A DNA stretch of 64,000 nt from Myxococcus sp. RHSTA-1-4 (GCF_020037125.1 NZ_JAIQDG010000003.1:124001-188000), one strand, 5' to 3'. Shown: positions 41,287-50,192, counted from the first letter of the stretch. Numbers and translations: made by a program. The notes: generated by a model from the letters alone, not told the origin.

Positions 41287-41315
41287 TTGACCCGGCTGCC
41301 TGGGGTGACTATTCA
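41287..41315 (+). promoter_or_regulatory. Sigma-70-type promoter of the ArsR-rhodanese operon
   Basis: TTGACC (41287-41292), 17-base spacer, TATTCA (41310-41315). The -10 overlaps the palindromic operator that follows, which is the arrangement expected for repression by the gene's own ArsR-type product. Confidence 0.65.
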
Positions 41316-41330
41316 ATTAATCAATTGAAT
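41311..41330. promoter_or_regulatory. ArsR-type operator palindrome
   Basis: Perfect inverted repeat ATTCAATT-AATC-AATTGAAT, the only strongly AT-rich spot in the area. It overlaps the -10 box and ends 17 bases before the start codon of the ArsR-family gene. ArsR/SmtB proteins bind such 8-bp arms as dimers. Confidence 0.75.
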
Positions 41331-41347
41331 TGTTGAGGAGTCCGGGA

Positions 41348-42019
41348 ATGGGGAGCAGGGCCTTCAAGGACGCGCTGTACGGGCAGTTCGCCCGCGTCTC
41401 CAAGTCGCTGGGGCATCCCAGGCGGCTGGAGCTCATCGACCTGCTTGCCCAGGGCGAGCGGCCTGTGGAGGCGCTCGCCAGGGAGACGGGGATGAGCGTC
41501 GCCAGCACCTCGCAGCACCTGCAGGTCCTGCGGGAGGCCTGCCTGGTGGAGGCGCGCAAGGACGGGCTCTACGTGTACTACCGGCTGGCGAACCCGGCCG
41601 TCTTCTCGCTGCTGCAAGGGGTGCGCGGCGTGGCCGAGGCGCAGCTCGCCGACGTGCGGCGCGTGGTGGACACGTACCTGGGCGGCCGTGACGGCATGGC
41701 TCCCGTGGGCCGCGAGGAGCTGCTCGAGCGTGCCCGCTCCGGCGAGGTGCTGGTGCTCGACGTGCGCCCGGCCGAGGAGTACGCGGCGGGGCACATCGCC
41801 GGCGCGCTCTCCATTCCCATCTCGGAGCTCGAGGCGCGCCTCAAGGAGCTGCCGAAGCGGCGCGAGGTGGTCGCCTACTGCCGCGGCCCCTACTGCGTCT
41901 ACGCCGACGAGGCGGTGAAGCTCCTGCGCGGCAGTGGCCGCAAGGCGCGCCGCCTCCACGAGGGCTTCCCCGAGTGGCGCGCCGCGGGCCTGCCTACCTC
42001 CACCGTGAGGCGAGCATGA
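41348..42019 (+). CDS. ArsR-family regulator fused to a rhodanese domain
   Basis: A 223-residue protein. Residues 1-100: winged helix with RRLELIDLLAQGERPVEALARETGMSVASTSQHLQVLREACLVEARKDG. Residues about 115-220: rhodanese with LVLDVRPAEEYAAGHIAGALSIP and active-site Cys in VVAYCRGPYCVYADEA. The fusion suggests a sensor of sulfur species, sulfide or thiol stress. GAGGAG and ATG 41348 follow the operator. The stop overlaps the MFS gene start (ATGA), so regulator and exporter are co-translated. Confidence 0.92.
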   Translation: MGSRAFKDALYGQFARVSKSLGHPRRLELIDLLAQGERPVEALARETGMSVASTSQHLQVLREACLVEARKDGLYVYYRLANPAVFSLLQGVRGVAEAQLADVRRVVDTYLGGRDGMAPVGREELLERARSGEVLVLDVRPAEEYAAGHIAGALSIPISELEARLKELPKRREVVAYCRGPYCVYADEAVKLLRGSGRKARRLHEGFPEWRAAGLPTSTVRRA

Positions 42020-43296
42020 GGCCCGTCGAGCCGCGTCTCGGCCTTCAGGCCAACCTGGGGCAGTTCTCGCTCCTCGTCCTCGTGAATGCCTTCGTGGGCG
42101 CGATGGTGGGCCTGGAGCGCAGCATCCTGCCGGGGCTGGCCGAAGCGGAGTTCGGCCTTGTCGCGCGCTCGGCCGTCCTGTCCTTCATCGTGGCCTTCGG
42201 TCTGTCCAAGGCGGCCACCAACTACTTCGCCGGACGGCTGTCGGACGCGCTGGGTCGCAAGGGCGTGCTCGTGGGCGGCTGGCTCATCGCGCTGCCGGTG
42301 CCGTTCCTCCTCATGTGGGCGCCGAGCTGGAGCTGGGTGCTCGCGGCCAACGTCCTCCTGGGCGCGAGCCAGGGGCTCACCTGGTCCACCACCGTCATCA
42401 TGAAGATTGACCTGGCGGGCCCGGAGCGCCGGGGACTGGCGATGGGCCTCAACGAGTTCGCCGGCTACGTCGCGGTGGCACTGTCGGCCCTGGCCACTGG
42501 TTACGTCGCCGCGCGGTACGGCTACCGTCCCGAGCCCTTCTACCTGGGGGTCGGCTACTCGGTGCTGGGCTTCGTGCTCTCCGCCTGGGTGGTGCGCGAG
42601 ACGCGCGGACACGCCGAGGCCGAGGGGCTCCTCCACGCGACACCCTCGGCCGCACCGAAGGGCGGCGTCTTCGCGCGCACGAGCTTCACGGACCGCGAGC
42701 TGTCCAGCGTCACGCAGGCGGGCTTCGTCAACAACCTCAACGACGGCATGGCGTGGGGGCTCTTCCCGCTCGTCTACGCGGCCGCCGGACTGTCGCTCGC
42801 GGAGGTGGGGGCGCTCGCGGCCGTGTATCCGGCCGTCTGGGGGCTCTCGCAGCTCGTCACCGGCGCGCTGTCGGACAGGCTTGGCCGCAAGTGGCTCATC
42901 GCGGCAGGAATGTGGGTGCAGGCCGCGGGGCTCGGTCTCATGGTGACGGGCCGCGAGACGTCCGTCTTCGTCGTCTCGTCGGTGCTGCTCGGCGTTGGCA
43001 CCGCGCTCGTGTACCCGACGCTGCTCGCCGCCATCGGTGATGTGGCGCATCCCTCCTGGCGCTCCAGCGCGGTGGGCGTCTACCGCCTGTGGCGCGACGG
43101 AGGCTACGCAGCGGGAGCCGTCGTCGCGGGCGTCACCGCGGACGTCCTGGGCGTGCCCGCCGCCATCGCGCTGGTGGCCGCCGTGACGGGGCTGTCGGGT
43201 GTCGTCGTCGCGGTGCGCATGCGTGAGACGCACGGGGCGCGGTCCGCCGTGAGCAGGCGCATGGGCCCGCCCCTGTCTTCTTCGTCGCCTCCATAG
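42016..43296 (+). CDS. MFS transporter
   Basis: A 426-residue major-facilitator permease with about twelve helices. The loop 2-3 signature is in NYFAGRLSDALGRKGVLVGG and its repeat in LVTGALSDRLGRKWLIAAG, so both halves are conserved; VYRLWRDGGYAAGAVVAG lies near helix 11. No lipocalin or sulfate-specific mark tells the substrate; the ArsR-rhodanese partner suggests export of a toxic oxyanion or sulfur compound. ATG overlaps the regulator's stop. Confidence 0.9.
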   Translation: MRPVEPRLGLQANLGQFSLLVLVNAFVGAMVGLERSILPGLAEAEFGLVARSAVLSFIVAFGLSKAATNYFAGRLSDALGRKGVLVGGWLIALPVPFLLMWAPSWSWVLAANVLLGASQGLTWSTTVIMKIDLAGPERRGLAMGLNEFAGYVAVALSALATGYVAARYGYRPEPFYLGVGYSVLGFVLSAWVVRETRGHAEAEGLLHATPSAAPKGGVFARTSFTDRELSSVTQAGFVNNLNDGMAWGLFPLVYAAAGLSLAEVGALAAVYPAVWGLSQLVTGALSDRLGRKWLIAAGMWVQAAGLGLMVTGRETSVFVVSSVLLGVGTALVYPTLLAAIGDVAHPSWRSSAVGVYRLWRDGGYAAGAVVAGVTADVLGVPAAIALVAAVTGLSGVVVAVRMRETHGARSAVSRRMGPPLSSSSPP

Positions 43297-43315
43297 GGAG
43301 CCGCGAGGGGGCTCC
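43296..43315. terminator. Hairpin between convergent MFS and small unknown genes
   Basis: GGAGCC-N7-GGCTCC directly after the MFS stop codon (43294-43296) and 18 bp before the stop of the convergent gene. A 6-bp perfect stem. Confidence 0.45.
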
Positions 43316-43333
43316 ACTCGAAGAGCGGCGCCG

Positions 43334-43687
43334 CTACCCGAGGTTCACGAAGAACGTGCCGATGTAGAAGCGGTCGGTGCCGGGGTCCACCCGGTAGCGA
43401 TAGAGCACCGAGCTGCCTCCCACCATGATGCTGCGCTCACCGTTGGTGCCGTGAGCGGGCAGGGTTCCCGCCAGATACATCTCGGAGATGTCGCCCAGGA
43501 TGGCGTCGGCGAACTCGTCCATGCTGCCGTCACGCGTGAGGTCCGGGGCGAAGACCTCCCGGGGCAGATGGTTGGGGCGGTAGCCGTGTCCGAGGCTCAT
43601 CCGCACCTGCCACTCGAACAGCGTGTACTCGCGCCAATAGCCATCGCCTTCGCCTCCCGACGAGTGAAGGCTCCAGTAGGTTGGCAT
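43334..43687 (-). CDS. Hypothetical 117-residue protein
   Basis: A soluble protein of unknown family. It begins MPTYWSLHSSGGEGDGYWREYTLFEWQ and ends with a beta-strand-rich part (RSIMVGGSSVLYRYRVDPG, RFYIGTFFVNLG). ATG 43687 is chosen as the first start giving ordinary composition. It is divergent from the paraoxonase-like gene with about 100 bp between. The fold may be an alpha/beta two-layer like small toxins, but I have no support for that. Confidence 0.6.
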   Translation of the reverse strand: MPTYWSLHSSGGEGDGYWREYTLFEWQVRMSLGHGYRPNHLPREVFAPDLTRDGSMDEFADAILGDISEMYLAGTLPAHGTNGERSIMVGGSSVLYRYRVDPGTDRFYIGTFFVNLG

Positions 43688-43777
43688 GATGAGGCCCCCG
43701 GGAAGAGCGCGCACGGGGAGTCGTGCGGTGCTCGTGCTCGGAAGCGTACCATGGCGGAACCGGACCGGCGGAAGCGC

Positions 43778-43783
43778 TAGGCT
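43778..43783 (+). promoter_or_regulatory. -10-like TAGGCT box before the paraoxonase-like gene
   Basis: TAGGCT ends 6 bases before the ATG at 43790. No Shine-Dalgarno sequence and no clear -35 are seen. Confidence 0.35.
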
Positions 43784-43789
43784 GGTCCG

Positions 43790-44848
43790 ATGATGAAGAA
43801 ACTCCTCCTGGGTCTCGGCGCGCTCATCGTGGTGCTGGCCGGGTTCGTCCTGAAGACGCTCGCGGACGCGGGCCAGTTCAAGCAGCTCGCCCCCCACTTC
43901 GCCGGACGCTGCACCCCGGTGCCCGGCATGCCCGGCGCCGAGGACATCACCTTCCACCCGACCCTCGGTCATGCCTACGTCTCGTCGGATGACCGGCGCG
44001 CCACCCAGACAGGGCGCCCGGTGGCGGGCGGAATCTATCGCTATGACCCCACGGGCTCCGCGCCGCCCGTGCTGCTGACCAGTGCCTTCTCCCGCGACTT
44101 CCACCCGCACGGCCTCAGCCTCTTCGTCGCTCCGGACGGCACGGAGACGCTGTACGTCATCAACCACACGGAGACGGGAACGAACCAGATTGAGCGGTTC
44201 GAGGTTGGCGCGGATGGGATGCTCGTCCACCGCCGGACGCTGAGAGACGCGGCGCTGGTCTCGCCGAATGACCTGGTCGCGGTGGACGCCGAGCGCTTCT
44301 ACGTGACGAACGACCATGGCTCCCCACCCGGCACCGGGCAGGCGATGGAGGACTACCTGCAGCTCGCGCGCGGCAACGTGCTGTATTTCGACGGCGAGCG
44401 CTTCCGCGAGGTCATCCGCGGGACGGCCTATGCCAATGGCATCAATCGCTCCGCGGATGGGCTGACCGTGTACCTGGCGCAGTCCGTCGGGCGCTCCCTG
44501 TCTGTCTACACGCGGGACGTGGCCTCGGGCGCGCTGACGGAGCGGCGGAAGCTCCCGCTGGACACCGGGCCGGACAACATCGAACTGGATGCCCGGGGCC
44601 ACCTGTGGGTGGGTTCCCACCCGAAGCTGCTGGGCTTCGCGGCCCACGCGCAGGACGTGAGTGGGAAGACGCACGCCCCCGCGCAGGTGCTGCGGCTGAA
44701 GCCTTCGGGGGACTCGCTGGAGGTGGAGGAGGTGTTCCTCGATGACGGAAAGCAGATTTCCGGCGTCGCCGTGGCCGCGGTCTCCGGGAACCGGATGCTG
44801 CTTGGCCCTGTCTTCGACAAGGACCTGCTCTCCTGCGAAGTGCCCTGA
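43790..44848 (+). CDS. Paraoxonase/strictosidine synthase-like six-bladed propeller protein
   Basis: A 352-residue protein with an N-terminal hydrophobic anchor (LLLGLGALIVVLAGFVL) followed by a beta-propeller of the arylesterase/SMP-30 superfamily: GAEDITFHPTLGHAYVSSDDRR, FHPHGLSLF, TLYVINHTE, LVSPNDLVAVDAERFYVTNDHG, YANGINRSADGLTVYLAQS, GPDNIELDARGHLWVGSHPK. The Asp/Asn/Glu calcium ligands of PON1 (SPND, ANGI, DNIE) are all present, so a calcium-dependent lactonase or arylesterase is likely. TAGGCT 6 bases before the ATG at 43790 suggests a leaderless mRNA. Confidence 0.88.
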   Translation: MMKKLLLGLGALIVVLAGFVLKTLADAGQFKQLAPHFAGRCTPVPGMPGAEDITFHPTLGHAYVSSDDRRATQTGRPVAGGIYRYDPTGSAPPVLLTSAFSRDFHPHGLSLFVAPDGTETLYVINHTETGTNQIERFEVGADGMLVHRRTLRDAALVSPNDLVAVDAERFYVTNDHGSPPGTGQAMEDYLQLARGNVLYFDGERFREVIRGTAYANGINRSADGLTVYLAQSVGRSLSVYTRDVASGALTERRKLPLDTGPDNIELDARGHLWVGSHPKLLGFAAHAQDVSGKTHAPAQVLRLKPSGDSLEVEEVFLDDGKQISGVAVAAVSGNRMLLGPVFDKDLLSCEVP

Positions 44849-44890
44849 TTCAGCTGCGCTGAAGCGCGCGCTCGCGGGAGGAAGGAATCC

Positions 44891-45597
44891 ATGTTCGTGA
44901 GGTGGGTGGCACTCGTCGGGCTGCTCTGTGCGTGTGCCGCATCCACACCGGTAGGTGAGTCCGGGGAGGCGTACTCACCCTCCACTGAGTGGGCGCATGC
45001 TGACGCGGAAGGGGAGTGCGAGGACGCTGGCCTGGACCACTGCCTGGCGCCCGCGTGCACCGGGGAGCAGTGCGCGCTCTACCGCTGCGAGGACTTCGTA
45101 CCCGAGCGGGGACAGGTGGTGCTCACGCGCGGCTCCCTGCCCGTGCGCCCGCCCTCCAACAGCCAGCGTTACTGGGGGACCCCTGGATTCTCCAGCGCAA
45201 CGCGGAGCCGGTGCTCGTCTTCCAGTGGTATCGGCCGGAGGAACTGCCCAGTCAGCAGCAGGCGCGGCGCATCCTGGAGGCCTGGAGACAGCGCCCGAAG
45301 GAGCGGCACCACATCTTCCCCAGAGCGTTAGAGAGCTATTTCAAGGGCAAGGGGATCAACATCCACGAGTGGGTCTTGGTGCTGGATGTCGCGGAGCATA
45401 AGCGCATCCATCGTGGCCCGAACGGAGGCCCCTGGAATCAGGACTGGGAAAGATGGATCAAGGACACCAAGGGGATGGAGATGATACCGAAGCACTTCGA
45501 GCAAGCTGCGCTGATGATCCAGCGCTACAATCTTTGGGGGCTTCCCACCACATATTGGAAGCGGTTCGAGCTGCCACCGGCACCTCCTCAGGAATGA
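44891..45597 (+). pseudogene. SitA6-type polymorphic toxin lipoprotein, frameshifted
   Basis: The N-terminal part (signal peptide with LLCAC, then a Cys-rich segment GECEDAGLDHCLAPACTGEQ) and the C-terminal toxin part lie in different frames. They join at YWG/DPWIL if one G is added to the G5 run at 45174-45178, giving 235 residues. The toxin end has an HNH-like His-rich core: RHHIFPRALESYFKGKGINI, HEWVLVLD, EHKRIHRGPNGGPWNQDW. This is the TIGR02269/SitA6 family, lipoprotein toxins passed between kin cells by outer-membrane exchange. As it stands the reading would stop soon after the shift, so the toxin is inactive unless this is a sequencing error. The immunity gene starts 2 bases later. Confidence 0.82.
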
Positions 45598-45598
45598 C

Positions 45599-46336
45599 GT
45601 GCGCTATTACGAACTCGAAGATCCTCACCACTCGATTCCGCGTACCTGGACCGGAACCTGTCGCGTGGAGCGGCGGTGGGGGTTGCCCGGTGTCGAATGT
45701 TCGGCGTGCAGGCAGACCTGGAGCTCATTCAGGTCATACCCGGCTGTCGACGTGTCTCACCTGCCGGAGCGCAGAGAGTTGGAGGATGGCTGGCCGAAGC
45801 CGTACGCCGAATACGCGCGTCGCGCCGAACTGGTGCGCCCCTTGTGTTCTTCCGAGGTGGTGCTCACTCCGGGCAGCACGTTGGGCCCCCTTCATGGCAC
45901 AGCCAGGGGGCGCTTCGGGCCACTGACCCTGGTTCCGCTGTGGGGCGTGCTGGTCCGGGAAGACCTGCTGCATGCCCTGCAAGCGGAGGGCATGAGGGGC
46001 ATTGTTCCAGTTCGCCCGGAGTTCAAGAAGGCGCCATCGCCTGCCCTTTTCGAACTGCATCTTCTTCCAGGAGGGCGGCTGCACGCGGATGGCCGCTTCC
46101 CACCTCCGGCACCGCCTTGCTCCGTCTGCGGATGGCAGGACCTGAGCGCGTACTTCAGCTCCCGGGTCGAAGTTTCGTCATTTCCTGCCGACCTGGATGT
46201 GTTCTACCTCAGAGACGCCCCTCTCCACATCCTCGCGACGGAACGATTCGTCGAAATCGCGCAGTCTTGTGGCCCAAGCGATGTGGTGTTCAAGGAGGTA
46301 GAGACCGAACCGCCAGGCAAGCACGCACGCGGTTGA
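45599..46336 (+). CDS. SitI6-type double-CXXCG immunity protein
   Basis: A 245-residue cytoplasmic protein of the TIGR02264 double-CXXCG family. The first metal knuckle is CSACRQTW (CXXC with R for G), the second is CSVCGW; between them lie ELEDGWPKPYAEYARRAEL and TLVPLWGVLVREDLLHAL. Family members protect against the cognate SitA6 toxin. GTG 45599 begins two bases after the toxin stop, with a GGAA just upstream, so the two are coupled. Confidence 0.88.
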   Translation: MRYYELEDPHHSIPRTWTGTCRVERRWGLPGVECSACRQTWSSFRSYPAVDVSHLPERRELEDGWPKPYAEYARRAELVRPLCSSEVVLTPGSTLGPLHGTARGRFGPLTLVPLWGVLVREDLLHALQAEGMRGIVPVRPEFKKAPSPALFELHLLPGGRLHADGRFPPPAPPCSVCGWQDLSAYFSSRVEVSSFPADLDVFYLRDAPLHILATERFVEIAQSCGPSDVVFKEVETEPPGKHARG

Positions 46337-46644
46337 AGCGGGAGCAGTGAGTCGAGCCTCGAGCGCTGGGAGTGTTACCGGCGGCGTGACGGTGCGCATT
46401 CCTGGCCACGGAGGGCTGAGCAGGCGGAGCCCTTCGGCTGGGGTTCCAGAGGCTCGGAGGGAATTTCGAAGGTGAGGTCCCCGCCGCGCGGCGCGATGCG
46501 CGGGCTGGGAGACGTGCGCCCAGTTTGACTACGAGGGGGCACTCCAGTGGCCAACGCGCCCCCGGGAGGGTCCTATGGGTGACTGAATCTCCTCTCGCAC
46601 TTTGTGCGCGGCCGGGCGCCTCTCGCGAAAGAAAGTACCCCTAC
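46337..46644. other. Intergenic region after the immunity gene
   Basis: 308 bp without a supported gene. No palindromic repeat copy, strong hairpin or promoter pair was found; reading frames here are short and of odd composition. Confidence 0.45.
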
Positions 46645-47208
46645 ATGAACCGCATTCTTCCGCTGGTGCTGTCCGCCGCTCTCGCCCTGGTTGGCTGTGG
46701 CGACGACCCGGTGTCGTACTCGGCGCCCGTCGGCATCAATCTCAAGGCCAAGTCCTCGGACACGACGGGGGGCACCGTCACCTCGCAGAAGGGCATCTCG
46801 ACCGAGTCGGGCAACCCCTTCAAGGTCTTCGTCGATGCCGCGCGCAAGGAGCTGGACGGCCAGTCGCCCTCGCGCGTGGAGCTCACGGACCTCACGCTGA
46901 CCCTGGGCGCGGGCAGCGTGGGCGTCAGCTCGCTTTCGGAGGTCTTCACCGGCCGCGTGGAAGTGCTCTTCCTCATCGAGGAGTCCAACAACACCTACGT
47001 CGCCGGCCACGTGGAGGACCCCACGGGTACCGGGCCGGTGCCGTTCGACATCGACTTCGACTCGGAGACGCTGGCGGACGCCGACTACACGCGCTTCCTC
47101 GACGGCAAGTTCAACGTCGTGCTGCGCGGCCCCGCCGCCTCCACCTTCACGAGCAAGGGCGCGGAGGTCGACTTCCAGGCGACATTCTCGTTCACGGCCC
47201 TCGAATAG
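46645..47208 (+). CDS. Hypothetical lipoprotein with beta-rich domain
   Basis: A 187-residue lipoprotein: signal peptide with lipobox ALVGC (Cys18), then a beta-rich domain (VELTDLTLTLGAGSVGVSSLSEVFTG, VEVLFLIEESNNTYVAGHV, GKFNVVLRGPAAS, EVDFQATFSFTAL) that looks like a single immunoglobulin-like or lipid-binding-like sandwich. No family recognised. ATG 46645 starts the signal peptide. It converges on the BatA-like gene, 9 bp apart. Confidence 0.75.
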   Translation: MNRILPLVLSAALALVGCGDDPVSYSAPVGINLKAKSSDTTGGTVTSQKGISTESGNPFKVFVDAARKELDGQSPSRVELTDLTLTLGAGSVGVSSLSEVFTGRVEVLFLIEESNNTYVAGHVEDPTGTGPVPFDIDFDSETLADADYTRFLDGKFNVVLRGPAASTFTSKGAEVDFQATFSFTALE

Positions 47209-47217
47209 GCGGGTGGC

Positions 47218-49317
47218 CTACTTCCGCAGCAGCGTGCCCTCGAAGAAGAACGCGAGGCACGCGGCCAGAATCAGCCACGTCCACAGCGGCACGGCCGGCT
47301 TGTCCACATCCCCGCTGGACGCCTTCACCGTCTCCTCACCGAAGTAGGCGGTGAGGGTGTCCTGCGGCAGCCGGCCCAGGTCACTCTCCGCCGGGTCCAG
47401 CGTGGCGGCGAAGGACAGGGCCGGCACCACCTTGCCGTCCGCGCCCAGCACCGAGTACGCGCCCGGCTCCGTCACCGGGCCCGCCACCAGCGAGCCGTCC
47501 GGCTGCTCCTTCACCTGCACCTCGCTGCCGTCCGGCGCACGCACCGCCGTCACCTTCTGCGTGCCCTCGGGCCGCAGCGTCGCGCCCTCGCCCACGCGCA
47601 CGCGAATCTCCTCGCGCTCCTCCAGCGAGCCCGTGAGGTACGCCGCGAAGCGCTGCATCAGCGGCAGGAAGGACGTCCGGATGGCGAAGTCGCTCCAGTC
47701 GCGGTCCACCGTGCTCGTCAACAGCGCCACGCGCCCCTTGCCCTTGCGCATCACCGCCACCGCCGGCGCGCCGTCCTCGTACGTGGCCAGCACCTGGCTC
47801 GCGCCGGGCGAGCCAGGGTTGTCCGCCTCCAGCAGCATGTACTTGTAGAAGCGCGCCCCGATGAGCCCCTCCTCCGCGCGGCCCGTGAAGGGCGAGAAGA
47901 GGACGTGCTCCACCGAAACCTTCGCCAGCCGCGCCGTCTTCGTCTCCGCGTCCGGGTCCTCGCGCTCGGCGCTGGTGCGCACCAGCCGCAGCGGGCGCGG
48001 CAGCACCGCGCTCATCCGCTCGTTGTACTCCTCCGAGTTCACCCGGTCGCCCATGCTGATGAAGAGGCCACCGCCGTTCTCCACGAACTCCGCCAGCCGC
48101 CGCGCCTCGTCCGCCGAGGGCGCCGCCACGTTGAGCAGCAGCACCAGGTCGTACGCGGAGAAGTCCTCGCGCAGCCCCACCTCCGCGTCGCGCGTGGACA
48201 CCTCCACCGGCGAGCCCGGCGCGGTGAGCGCCGCGTCCACGAAGAAGGCCTCGTCCCGGTACCGCGTCGCATGCGGCGACCCGTTCACCACCAGCGCCTT
48301 CAGCGCCCGGGGCACCGGCAGCACGAAGGCGCGCCTGTCATCCTCCGCCAGCGCGTCCGGCGCCAGCGTCACCTGCCCCACCACCGTGCCACCCTGCGGG
48401 AAGCGCACCGTCAGCGCCTTCTGCGTGGTGCCACCCGCGGGCACGTCCACGAAGCCCTTGGCCAGCGTGCTCTCGCCCACTCGCACCGCCGCTTCCAAAT
48501 CCTTCACCGCCTCCGCGCCGAAGTTGCGCACCGTGAAGGTGAACTGGAACGCGCGAGGCCCCGCCTGCAGCGCGGGCTCCACCTTCAGGTCGACGATGGC
48601 GTGGTTGGCCAGCACGTCCTTGCCCTCGGCCGCGTCGCGCAGCACCACCTCCGGCTTCACCGGCGCGCCCGTGGGGCCCTTCACCGTGGGCGGCGGCGCC
48701 TCCAGCCGGAACGAGCCGGCCGTCATGTCGGAGACCACCACCAGCCGCTTGGCCGGCATCGGGTTCTCCTCCAGCGCCCGCGCCGCCATGTCCATGCACC
48801 GCGAAAGGTCCGCCGCCCCGAAGGTGGGCTTCGCCTCGTCCACCATGCCGCGCAAACGGCCCCGGTCGAAGCCGGGCGGCGGAGGCGCGGCCGGAGACTC
48901 CGTGCACACCAGCACCGTGGCGGGCTCCTCCGGCAGCAAATCTTTCAGCGCGTCGCGCGCCTCGTCCCGGCCGCGCTCGAACAGCGAGGTGCCGTCCGAC
49001 CAGCGCATGGACAGCGAGGCGTCCAGGATGATGGCGGTGGCGGCGGGGCCCTTCACCACCTGCGCGGCCGCCGCGTCCCGGCGCAGCTCGGGCCGGGCCA
49101 GCGCCACCGGAATCGCCAGGAGGATGAGGGTGCGCAGCGCGTACAGCAGCAGGCGCTTGAGCTTGAGGCGGCTGGCGGTGCGCTTCTGGCTGCGCAGCAC
49201 GAAGGCCAGCGGGCCGAACGGGTGCGGCCGGGGACGGCGCCGGTCGAACAGGTGCACCAGCAGGGGGATGAGGGCGCCCAGCGCGCCCAGCAGCATCCAT
49301 GGATTGCCGAACGTCAC
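47218..49317 (-). CDS. BatA-like membrane protein with von Willebrand A domain
   Basis: A 699-residue membrane protein. N-terminal BatA domain with two helices (MLLGALGALIPLLVHLFDRR, LLLYALRTLILLAIPVALARP), a vWA domain with the MIDAS motif DASLSMRWSDG, a central beta-rich CARDB-like part (QAGPRAFQFTFTVRNFGAEAV), a glutamine-amidotransferase-like region (LVLLLNVAAPSADEARRLAEFVENGGG), and a final helix (LWTWLILAACLAFFFEGTLL). The GTG start overlaps the DUF58 stop (GTGA). Together with DUF58 and MoxR it forms the classic MoxR/BatA module for envelope or cofactor-related assembly. Confidence 0.9.
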   Translation of the reverse strand: MTFGNPWMLLGALGALIPLLVHLFDRRRPRPHPFGPLAFVLRSQKRTASRLKLKRLLLYALRTLILLAIPVALARPELRRDAAAAQVVKGPAATAIILDASLSMRWSDGTSLFERGRDEARDALKDLLPEEPATVLVCTESPAAPPPPGFDRGRLRGMVDEAKPTFGAADLSRCMDMAARALEENPMPAKRLVVVSDMTAGSFRLEAPPPTVKGPTGAPVKPEVVLRDAAEGKDVLANHAIVDLKVEPALQAGPRAFQFTFTVRNFGAEAVKDLEAAVRVGESTLAKGFVDVPAGGTTQKALTVRFPQGGTVVGQVTLAPDALAEDDRRAFVLPVPRALKALVVNGSPHATRYRDEAFFVDAALTAPGSPVEVSTRDAEVGLREDFSAYDLVLLLNVAAPSADEARRLAEFVENGGGLFISMGDRVNSEEYNERMSAVLPRPLRLVRTSAEREDPDAETKTARLAKVSVEHVLFSPFTGRAEEGLIGARFYKYMLLEADNPGSPGASQVLATYEDGAPAVAVMRKGKGRVALLTSTVDRDWSDFAIRTSFLPLMQRFAAYLTGSLEEREEIRVRVGEGATLRPEGTQKVTAVRAPDGSEVQVKEQPDGSLVAGPVTEPGAYSVLGADGKVVPALSFAATLDPAESDLGRLPQDTLTAYFGEETVKASSGDVDKPAVPLWTWLILAACLAFFFEGTLLRK

Positions 49318-50192
49318 CCGCGCCTCCCGCGCCGCGCCAGGTAGCGCAGCAGCACGTCGTCCAGCTTGTCGTCGGTGCGCACCAGCTCGTAGTCCACGTC
49401 CGCCTCGGCGCACGCCGCCTTCGTGCTCGCCAGGAAGGCGTTGAACTCCTCCAGGTAGCTCTCCTTGATTTCCCGCGGGTTCACCTCGATGCGGCCCTCG
49501 CCCTCCATGTCGAGGAACAGCGTGGGGTCATCGAAGGGGAACGTCAGCTCCGCCGGGTCCACCAGGTGGAACACGGAGACGTCGTTCTTCCGCTGCCGCA
49601 GCGCGAGGATGCGCTTGAGCGCGTCCTGCCTCTCGTCCAGCAAGTCAGAGAGGACGATGACGGTGGAGCGGCGCGGCAGCACCTCCGCGAGGTGGTCCGC
49701 CGCGCTGCCCAGGTCCGTGGCGCCGGCGGGCGCGGTGGACTCCAGCGTGTCCAGCAGCACGTTGAGGTGGCCCGCGGACGCGCGCGGCGGCACGTCCTTC
49801 CACTTCCCGCCCGCCATCAGCGCCAGGCCCGCCGCGTCCTGCTGGCGCACCAGCAGGTAGCACAGCGCACCGGCCAGCGTGGTGGCCACCTCCAGCTTGC
49901 TCAGCGCGCCGCTGCGGTAGCCCATGGAGGCGGAGGCATCCACCACCATGACGGCGCGCAGGTTCGTCTCGTGCTCGAAGCGCTTGACGTAGTACTTGTC
50001 GAACTTGCCGTACGCCTTCCAGTCGAGGTGGCGTATCTCGTCGCCCGGGGCGTACTCCTTGTGCTCGGCGAACTCCACGCTCTGCCCCTGATGGGGGCTC
50101 TTGTGGAGGCCGGACAGCACACCCTCCATCACCGCGCGGGCGCGCAGCTTCACTCCCCGGAGGCGGGCCAGCGTCTGGGCGTCGAGCAACAT
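49314..50192 (-). CDS. DUF58 domain protein
   Basis: A 292-residue protein of the DUF58 family, a vWA-like module that works with MoxR ATPases. Conserved YAPGDEIRHLDWKAYGKFDKYYVKRFE and a MIDAS-like VVDASASMGYRSG are present, as are TDLGSAADHLAEVLP and VIVLSDLLD. It has no membrane segment. It lies 12 bp after the MoxR gene and overlaps the BatA-like gene by 4 bp. Confidence 0.93.
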   Translation of the reverse strand: MLLDAQTLARLRGVKLRARAVMEGVLSGLHKSPHQGQSVEFAEHKEYAPGDEIRHLDWKAYGKFDKYYVKRFEHETNLRAVMVVDASASMGYRSGALSKLEVATTLAGALCYLLVRQQDAAGLALMAGGKWKDVPPRASAGHLNVLLDTLESTAPAGATDLGSAADHLAEVLPRRSTVIVLSDLLDERQDALKRILALRQRKNDVSVFHLVDPAELTFPFDDPTLFLDMEGEGRIEVNPREIKESYLEEFNAFLASTKAACAEADVDYELVRTDDKLDDVLLRYLARRGRRG

